Assembly: GCA_904501975.1 (NCBI GenBank)
Contig: CAJGCZ010000020.1
Span: 1 to 38,741 of the forward strand
DNA length: 38,741 nucleotides
Direction of reading: 5' to 3'
DNA from: an uncultured Akkermansia sp.
Lineage (GTDB): Bacteria > Verrucomicrobiota > Verrucomicrobiia > Verrucomicrobiales > Akkermansiaceae
A program made the translations under genes and the position numbers. Below are positions 33,600 to 38,741 of the stretch, piece after piece. Numbering within the stretch: position 1 is the stretch's first letter; every line of letters starts with the position of its first letter. Under the pieces are notes generated by a model. The model was given only the letters and a program-made list of their open reading frames with translations. It searched no databases and was not told the origin of the DNA.

Positions 33600-34205
33600 A
33601 TGCGTATGAGAAAAACCACTTATATTACAATCATTCTTGTAGTGCTGGGAATAGGCACTTTCTTGATTCAGCCCTACCTACAGCATCAATTGGCTCAAGA
33701 AAAAGAGGCCGCGATTACACAAGCCTTGGTGGATATTACAGGCAGCATCCCGGCTCGTTACGCGCACATGATGCTGCAAACGGTTTCATTACAGCCAGGC
33801 GATTGTTTTGTGTGTAGTGCTGATGGAGTTCCGCCAAACGATAGCATGAAAGAAGGTGCAGTGGATGACGCGTTCCGCCATTACAACATGCTGGCTTATG
33901 TGATTTCAGCCAACAAACTAGAGAATACAACGCTGACGCTCAACATTAGTCTACCTAGCGAAAATGACGATGACGAAGTAAACCGCCTCCAGCTGGAGGC
34001 TAAAATCTCGCCCCTGACGGAACATTTGTACACGGCGGAGTTCGCTTTTCCTCGTGATAAAATGCCTGTGGGAAACGTTATTCATGGCACAATGTGGATA
34101 CAATGCGGAAGCGGTAAGGAGTATCTGTATACGGTGTATTCTTATCCGGGAGTAGTATGCCCGGAGATATTGATGAATGATTCTGTTTCTAAAGAAAAAG
34201 AATAA
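33600..34205 (+). CDS. Single-pass membrane protein of unknown function
   Basis: 201 residues. N-terminal anchor about 8-23 (YITIILVVLGIGTFLI), then an exported domain. Two close cysteines (DCFVCSAD, about 68-71) and two more (IQCGSG, VVCPE) fit periplasmic disulfides. Beta-rich C-terminal part (YTAEFAFPRDKMPVGNVIHG). Follows the lipoprotein pair by 63 nt with no promoter that I can see, so it may be cotranscribed. No family recognised. Confidence 0.6.
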   Translation: MRMRKTTYITIILVVLGIGTFLIQPYLQHQLAQEKEAAITQALVDITGSIPARYAHMMLQTVSLQPGDCFVCSADGVPPNDSMKEGAVDDAFRHYNMLAYVISANKLENTTLTLNISLPSENDDDEVNRLQLEAKISPLTEHLYTAEFAFPRDKMPVGNVIHGTMWIQCGSGKEYLYTVYSYPGVVCPEILMNDSVSKEKE

Positions 34206-34281
34206 TTGCGCATGGGGATGCGGTGTCCACCCCCGCAGGCATAGTACAGCAAGAATACGAGAATATCAAACGGCTTTCAGC

Positions 34282-34310
34282 TTGATTTTTTAACAAAATT
34301 TTGATATACA
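34282..34310 (+). promoter_or_regulatory. Leaderless-type promoter of the fucosidase gene
   Basis: TTGATT (34282-34287), 17 nt, TATACA (34305-34310), then 7 nt to the ATG at 34318. Confidence 0.6.
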
Positions 34311-34317
34311 ACACAGC

Positions 34318-36231
34318 ATGTTCAAGAAATATCTACTTGCACTGAGTTGTCTGATGGGCACTATGTTTGCCGCTGCAGAACCTGCGCCCAAACCCTACGG
34401 TCCTCTGCCGACGGAACAGCAGGTAAAATGGTTGCGTATGGAGTGGTACGCTTTTGTGCATTTTGGGCTCAATACCTATACAGACCGCGAGTGGGGCTAT
34501 GGAGATGAATCCCCCAAGCTTTTCGCCCCCTCGAAATTCAATGCAGATACGATAGTGCGCACCTTCAAGGAGGCCGGCATGAGCGGCATGATTTATACCG
34601 CCAAGCACCACGATGGATTCTGCACTTGGCCCACTAAGTCCACCAAGCACAATATCCGGCTTTCACCGTGGAAAAACGGCAAAGGCGATGTAGTCAAGTC
34701 CTTTGCCAAAGCCTGCAAGAAGCATAATTTCGCCTTTGGCACCTACCTCTCCCCTTGGGATCGCAACTGTGCCGAGTACGGCAGACCGGGGTACCTTAAG
34801 GTTTATTACAAGCAGATTGAGGAGCTGCTCACCAAGTATGGCCCCATCTTCGAGATTTGGTTCGATGGTGCCATGGGCGGCGACGGCTTCTACGGCGGTG
34901 CCCGAGAAAACCGCAACATCGGCAAGGCGGATACTTACTACAACTACGAAAAGGTTGTGAAAAACATCCGCAAGCTCCAGCCCGACTGCATCATCTGGGG
35001 TGCCGCCGGGCGAGGTGATGTAACATGGGGAGGCTCCGAGAAAGGTTTTGTGAAGTACCCGCTCTGGAATACGAACGGTAACAAGTGGCTCTCCCTGGAG
35101 GGTGATACGCCCATTAACCGCCGAGGCTGGTTCTGGCACCCCAACCAAGGCAATGCCGTTAAGTCTCCGGAGCATTTGATGGAGATTTACCTGAGCAGCG
35201 TTGGCCGTGGGGCTAACCTTATTCTCAACCTTGCCCCCAATCGCGATGGTCAACTTGACCCCGCCGATGTGGCCTCACTGCAAGCATTTGGCAAAATGCG
35301 CACCCGCCTACTTGCCAAAGACTACGCATTAAACGCCTCTGTTGAGCCTTCTGAGGTTCGCGGAAACGATGCTCGTTTTGCAGGCAACGCATTGACTGAT
35401 GGTGATATTGAAAGCTATTGGTGCCCGGAGGATAACACAACAACGCCCACCGCAGAGATTGTACTGCCTAAACCTGCCACCTTCGATGTCATTCGTCTGC
35501 GCGAGCAAATCAGACTAGGCCAGCGCGTTGAAGCCTTCCGGGTAGAGGCTTGGGTAAATGACCAGTGGGAAACGATTGTGGCACCGGGAAATCCCGGAGA
35601 GGTGGAGTCTGAGTTCAATCTGCGTGGAGGTAAAGGCCACACCATCGGAAATCAGGTTATGCGCTGGCTGGAAGCGCCTGTTACAACAAACAAGCTGCGC
35701 CTCACTATTACCCAAGCTAAGGCTTGCCCCTGTATCTCCGAGTTCTCGCTCCTTAAAATGCCCTCGGTCGAAGAAGCCCAAAAGGTGGCCGAAACCGATA
35801 ATGCAGACAAGCCGCTCAAATCCAAGGGCTGGTCATTCAGCGGTTCAGCGGCAGATTCAGCCCCCCTGGCTTTCGATGGCAAGGCAGATACGATGTGGAG
35901 CACCAGCCGTACACCCGCTCGTCTCGTGGTGAATATGCAAAAGACCGCCATGGTTAGCGGCATTTCCTATCTGCCTCGTCAGGACGGTAAGACTCAAGGC
36001 ATGACCTCCCGTTACCGCATCGAGCTTAGCATGGACGGCACAGAATGGCAACAAGTTGCGGAAGGTGAGTTCGGCAACCTTCGCGCCAACCCAATAGAGC
36101 AGTATGTAACCTTCTCTCCGCAAAAGGCCCGCTTCATTCGTTTTACCTCTACGGCCGCACTGGATGGCGAGGGCAGCAGCGTGGCGGAAATGCAGATTTA
36201 TGGCCGCACGGCGAAAAAAACAAGCAAGTAA
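34318..36231 (+). CDS. Secreted GH29 alpha-L-fucosidase with discoidin-type domains
   Basis: 637 residues, signal peptide about 1-20. The N-terminal ~330 residues are a GH29 catalytic barrel: FVHFGLNTYTDREWG (about 46-60), TAKHHDGFCTWPT (His97-His98), and FEIWFDGAMGG (Asp183 in WFDG, the family nucleophile position). Glu261 (LSLEGDTP) is a candidate acid/base but not certain. Residues about 338-480 and 500-632 are two F5/8 type C (discoidin/CBM32-like) modules, seen as ALTDGDIESYWCPED and AFDGKADTMWSTSR calcium-loop-type openings with VQ/FR-F/IRF strand ends. Releases terminal fucose from mucin-type or other host glycans (family knowledge). A terminator follows. Confidence 0.93.
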   Translation: MFKKYLLALSCLMGTMFAAAEPAPKPYGPLPTEQQVKWLRMEWYAFVHFGLNTYTDREWGYGDESPKLFAPSKFNADTIVRTFKEAGMSGMIYTAKHHDGFCTWPTKSTKHNIRLSPWKNGKGDVVKSFAKACKKHNFAFGTYLSPWDRNCAEYGRPGYLKVYYKQIEELLTKYGPIFEIWFDGAMGGDGFYGGARENRNIGKADTYYNYEKVVKNIRKLQPDCIIWGAAGRGDVTWGGSEKGFVKYPLWNTNGNKWLSLEGDTPINRRGWFWHPNQGNAVKSPEHLMEIYLSSVGRGANLILNLAPNRDGQLDPADVASLQAFGKMRTRLLAKDYALNASVEPSEVRGNDARFAGNALTDGDIESYWCPEDNTTTPTAEIVLPKPATFDVIRLREQIRLGQRVEAFRVEAWVNDQWETIVAPGNPGEVESEFNLRGGKGHTIGNQVMRWLEAPVTTNKLRLTITQAKACPCISEFSLLKMPSVEEAQKVAETDNADKPLKSKGWSFSGSAADSAPLAFDGKADTMWSTSRTPARLVVNMQKTAMVSGISYLPRQDGKTQGMTSRYRIELSMDGTEWQQVAEGEFGNLRANPIEQYVTFSPQKARFIRFTSTAALDGEGSSVAEMQIYGRTAKKTSK

Positions 36232-36256
36232 ATCTTCGTTTTCTTCCTATCATTTC

Positions 36257-36294
36257 AACACCATTGCTCATGATTAGGCAATGGTGTTTTTCTT
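36257..36294 (+). terminator. Terminator after the fucosidase gene
   Basis: AACACCATTGC (36257-36267) pairs perfectly with GCAATGGTGTT (36278-36288) and leads into TTTTTCTTT. Confidence 0.88.
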
Positions 36295-36378
36295 TGTCCA
36301 TTTGATGCAACGTGCCAGCGGGTGCAATTTTTTTTAACAATACCCACCTTCCCCGGGCTACTTGCCACGACTAACGGC

Positions 36379-36407
36379 TTGAACACCGTGCCTGTTTTTG
36401 GTAGAAT
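36379..36407 (+). promoter_or_regulatory. Promoter of the ankyrin-repeat gene
   Basis: TTGAAC (36379-36384), 17 nt, TAGAAT (36402-36407); 31 nt to the ATG at 36439. Confidence 0.5.
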
Positions 36408-36438
36408 CGTCACGTAACCAAACCACCACCCCAATACG

Positions 36439-37647
36439 ATGAATCTGCCCCCTTTCGTATGTTCCGTTCTTTGCTTTTTTGCGGCGTGGCCCGCTCTCTG
36501 CGCCCCCATTCAAACAGGATGGGAAGCGGAACTGCCCCTCATTGTAACGGATGCCGCCAAGCTCACGCCCGAGCTATTACTGGCTTGCCAACAGAATGAC
36601 ACGGAGAAAGTACGCCGGCTGTTACAGCAAGGAGCGGAGGTAAATGTGCGCAATATGAAGGGCGAGACTCCCGTGGGTATTGCTATCAAAAACGGCCACA
36701 CGGTCCTTGTGCAGTTGCTCATGCGGCATGGAGCCAGCACGCAAATGGCGGCGCACTCTTCAGATTTCCCCGCCAAGGAAGAAGAACTCGCGGCTGTGAT
36801 TTCTCAGGAATTGGCTCTCGCCCCCTTGCGCACGATTCTGACCAACGGCATTATCGGCAATCGGTGCGAGTACCATGATGTCTATACCGTAGAGGAGCTC
36901 AGGGATTACAAACAATGCTACCCTCAAGCCTACGCTCGCTATCTCAGCGAACTCACTCAGAGCATGGCTGCCGTGGCTCAGGTGGAGGAAGCATGCCTCG
37001 ACTGGCTGCACAAAACCACCCTCTTTGCTGAAACCTATTACGCCAAAGAACTTGCCCCGCAGCCCGGGCTCTGGAATCGCAGTGACAATGTTCGGGCAGC
37101 GCTTCGTTACGCTATCCGTCAGGATGCAAACGGCTTTGCCCGACACGCCTGCTGGTATATATCCCCGGTGGGCGCGCCGGAGCCGGACACCACCTCGCCA
37201 CAGTTCTATCATTTTGTGGTCGCGCCCAACGCACCGGAGGCCGTCCGCTCCGTGCTTGCCCCCTTGCAGGAATACGCACTCGGCAAACACTGCAGCATCG
37301 ATTTGATAATCAAGGCACACAAGCTCTGGCTCGATATTCAGAATCAGGAGATAGCCACCTTGCGACAGGAGTTATTGCATGATGAGGAGGTGCAGCGCCT
37401 GTTCGATGAATCCCTGGCCGCTTGGTCTCGCTATTACGAGCTTATGCTCTCCCTGCATATCAGCCGTTGTCGCTGTACCAATGGCACAGAAAATCACGAG
37501 CTTGGTATCTGGATGCTCTCGCACCGTGCTTATGTTCTGGATGCCATCCGCTACATGAGCAAAAAGCTGCGTTCTGAATCCGAGTATTTGCGGGGAATAG
37601 AAACCGGAGTCTCGCAGGAAGACGAGCTTACTGATATTCCCCGATAG
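36439..37647 (+). CDS. Exported ankyrin-repeat protein
   Basis: 402 residues with a signal peptide about 1-21 (ends ALCAP). Two ankyrin repeats at about 43-97: TPELLLACQQNDTEKVRRLL, QQGAEVNVRNMKGETPVGIA, IKNGHTVLVQLLMRHGA. The remaining ~290 residues are helical, with Tyr- and Trp-rich segments (RDYKQCYPQAYARYLSEL; WSRYYELMLSLHISRCRC), and match no family I know. A second exported ankyrin protein sits at 28361-28858. Periplasmic ankyrin proteins often bind or neutralise partners, but no partner is evident. Confidence 0.78.
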   Translation: MNLPPFVCSVLCFFAAWPALCAPIQTGWEAELPLIVTDAAKLTPELLLACQQNDTEKVRRLLQQGAEVNVRNMKGETPVGIAIKNGHTVLVQLLMRHGASTQMAAHSSDFPAKEEELAAVISQELALAPLRTILTNGIIGNRCEYHDVYTVEELRDYKQCYPQAYARYLSELTQSMAAVAQVEEACLDWLHKTTLFAETYYAKELAPQPGLWNRSDNVRAALRYAIRQDANGFARHACWYISPVGAPEPDTTSPQFYHFVVAPNAPEAVRSVLAPLQEYALGKHCSIDLIIKAHKLWLDIQNQEIATLRQELLHDEEVQRLFDESLAAWSRYYELMLSLHISRCRCTNGTENHELGIWMLSHRAYVLDAIRYMSKKLRSESEYLRGIETGVSQEDELTDIPR

Positions 37648-37703
37648 GGTTTCCTAACAACGCAGCAGTGAGGCAGATAGAATGCCCTGTAACGGATAAG
37701 AAC

Positions 37704-38339
37704 ATGAGCAGCAAAGAAGATAAGATGCAATCCTCCCCACCGAAGCGAAACCGCAGGCGGTGGATGAAGAAGTGGCTCATGGGCATCTGGCTTCTTCTCG
37801 TGGCCGGATGGCCGGTTTACTATTTGCAGCCGGATAGGGATTGGTATTACCCATGCTGGGGTGCTCCGATGGAAATATTAGAGAGCCATAGAATCTCAGA
37901 AAATCCGCATTACGAGAAGGAGGATGTATACAGCCGCGTGTTTGTAGTGCGACCATCTGAGGAAAATCTGGCCTATTTTCGAAGCCTAAAATACACGCAT
38001 TGTTTATATTCGGAGGCCGTTAATGCGATGTTGAAGGAATACTCGCTGCCGACTCCCTATCGATTTGCCAATACCGGATGCGTGGACTTTGCATTATGCG
38101 GCAATGGCTTGATGCTGGTGCATGATTTCAGCCGAAACAAGGGAGGGCTTTTTTCCTCTCGTTTGGCTCGCCCTGAGGAGGTAGTGCGCAGCTACCCGCA
38201 GCGCTTTGTCTTCCCCTATGTCTGGGCTTGGGTATCTTTAGGAACGCTGGCGCTATCACCGCTGCTGTTCCTGCTCTGCCTGCTGCTTCTCCGGTGCATC
38301 GGCGTTTTTTTGCCTTCCAAAACAAAACGCTCTGTTTAA
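37704..38339 (+). CDS. Small membrane protein of unknown function
   Basis: 211 residues from the ATG at 37704 (MSSKEDKMQSSPP); a GTG at 37668 and an ATG at 37764 (MKKWLMGIW) are alternatives. TAGAAT lies at 37677-37682 but lacks a good -35. One helix near the N-terminus (WLMGIWLLLVAGWPVYYL), an external domain with four cysteines (YYPCWG, THCLYS, NTGCVD, FALCGN), and a C-terminal helix (WVSLGTLALSPLLFLLCLLLLRCIG). Basic ends on both sides fit an N-in/C-in two-pass protein. Function unknown. Confidence 0.65.
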   Translation: MSSKEDKMQSSPPKRNRRRWMKKWLMGIWLLLVAGWPVYYLQPDRDWYYPCWGAPMEILESHRISENPHYEKEDVYSRVFVVRPSEENLAYFRSLKYTHCLYSEAVNAMLKEYSLPTPYRFANTGCVDFALCGNGLMLVHDFSRNKGGLFSSRLARPEEVVRSYPQRFVFPYVWAWVSLGTLALSPLLFLLCLLLLRCIGVFLPSKTKRSV

Positions 38340-38411
38340 GTTTTTAGTTGTTGGCCCCACAAATAGCAATTTGTGGGGTTCATTGATGTGAGCACAGCGA
38401 ACGGAATTCAA
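38340..38411 (+). repeat. CCCCACAAAT hairpin module
   Basis: Near-identical to about 32170-32240. TTTTTAGTTG is followed by the hairpin CCCCACAAAT / ATTTGTGGGG (38355-38378), then TTCATTGATGTGAGC and GAACGGAATT. It starts at the stop of the last gene and could also act as its terminator, although the T-run is upstream rather than downstream. Confidence 0.7.
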
Positions 38412-38741
38412 GAGTCCGGAGGACGACAGACACATAGCCGGGGGCGCAAGCCCCCGGTATGGGGAAAAGAAAAACGGAGCCCCGAGGCGCCGGAGCGAAC
38501 GCGATGGCAACGAGGGCCGACAGAAAGCGTGGCTCTTTACATGCTATGTGCACACATACGGAGCCGCCGCTCATGGCTTCGGGCTTACGCCCTCGCCCCT
38601 ATCTGTCGGCCTTCCGCGTCTTCGGCTACGCCTCAGGCGCTACAGGGCTCCATATCATTTTCATGCGTTACCGGGGGTTCTCATCTTCGGCTACGCCTCG
38701 ATGAACCACCCCCGGCTATTTGTCTGTCGTCCTCCGGACTC
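38412..38741. repeat. REPIN-like palindromic element E3 (reaches window edge)
   Basis: Terminal arms starting GAGTCCGGAGGACGAC match perfectly in inverted form for 21 bp at the two ends (38412 and 38741). Next to each, ATAGCCGGGGG opens a hairpin: on the left an 8-bp stem CCGGGGGC(GCAA)GCCCCCGG (38438-38457), on the right a longer loop of about 31 nt. Inner inverted arms carry GGAGCCC and GGCCGACAGA. A GGCGTAG.CGAAGA module occurs in the right-arm loop and is shared with the insertion in the element at 769-1098. The element ends exactly at the window end, so it may extend further. Confidence 0.75.

Overview
The window looks like chromosome of a gut Verrucomicrobiota bacterium close to Akkermansia. 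The basis is two secreted proteins ending in Akkermansia-style PEP-CTERM tails (I-P-E-P, a short hydrophobic helix, then RRRRK), a secreted GH29 fucosidase with discoidin-type domains, moderately high GC, many small lipoproteins, and start sites with few Shine-Dalgarno sequences. This is inference from protein style; no marker rRNA is present and I see no tRNA or rRNA gene.

Layout. 1-1576: non-coding, packed with structured repeats (arrays of tiny hairpins plus long palindromic elements). 1577-8113 (-): a 2178-residue PEP-CTERM surface protein with three long tandem repeats. 8114-8930: its promoter, a hairpin mosaic and another hairpin array. 8931-13692 (+): dnaE (DNA polymerase III alpha) followed after one base by a membrane-anchored serpin-like protein. 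13694-14041: a palindromic repeat element. 14111-18073 (+): leuC, leuD, an unknown gene and a DeoR-type regulator. 18169-19829 (-): a 40-residue lipoprotein and an AI-2E/PerM-family permease. 19998-29889: an accessory block of membrane proteins, lipoproteins and periplasmic proteins of unknown function, mostly +, with one - gene. 30047-32029 (+): an IdeS/Mac-like cysteine protease with a PEP-CTERM tail. 32030-32781: a palindromic element that is an inverted copy of the one at 769-1098, plus a hairpin array. 32782-38339 (+): two paralogous lipoproteins, an unknown, the GH29 fucosidase, an ankyrin protein and a small membrane protein. 38340-38741: another palindromic element reaching the window edge.

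How the parts fit. leuCD supply the isomerase step of leucine synthesis. The fucosidase, IdeS-like protease and giant PEP-CTERM protein are envelope or exported products that suit life on host mucus (inference). Most other + genes form short operons, and several promoters place the -10 box exactly 7 nt before the ATG, which predicts leaderless mRNAs.

The most unusual content is in the non-coding DNA. (1) Arrays of 2-5 small hairpins joined by a constant 10-nt linker (TTCTTCACCA): 28 hairpins in six loci, with stem covariation and a loop rule, C(G-N1/2-A)G, in 12 of 15 hairpin types. (2) REPIN-like inverted-repeat elements whose arms carry GTAG/ATAG next to a GC hairpin, with a conserved architecture but different primary sequence. 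One such pair is inverted across about 31 kb. No transposase that could mobilise them lies in the window.
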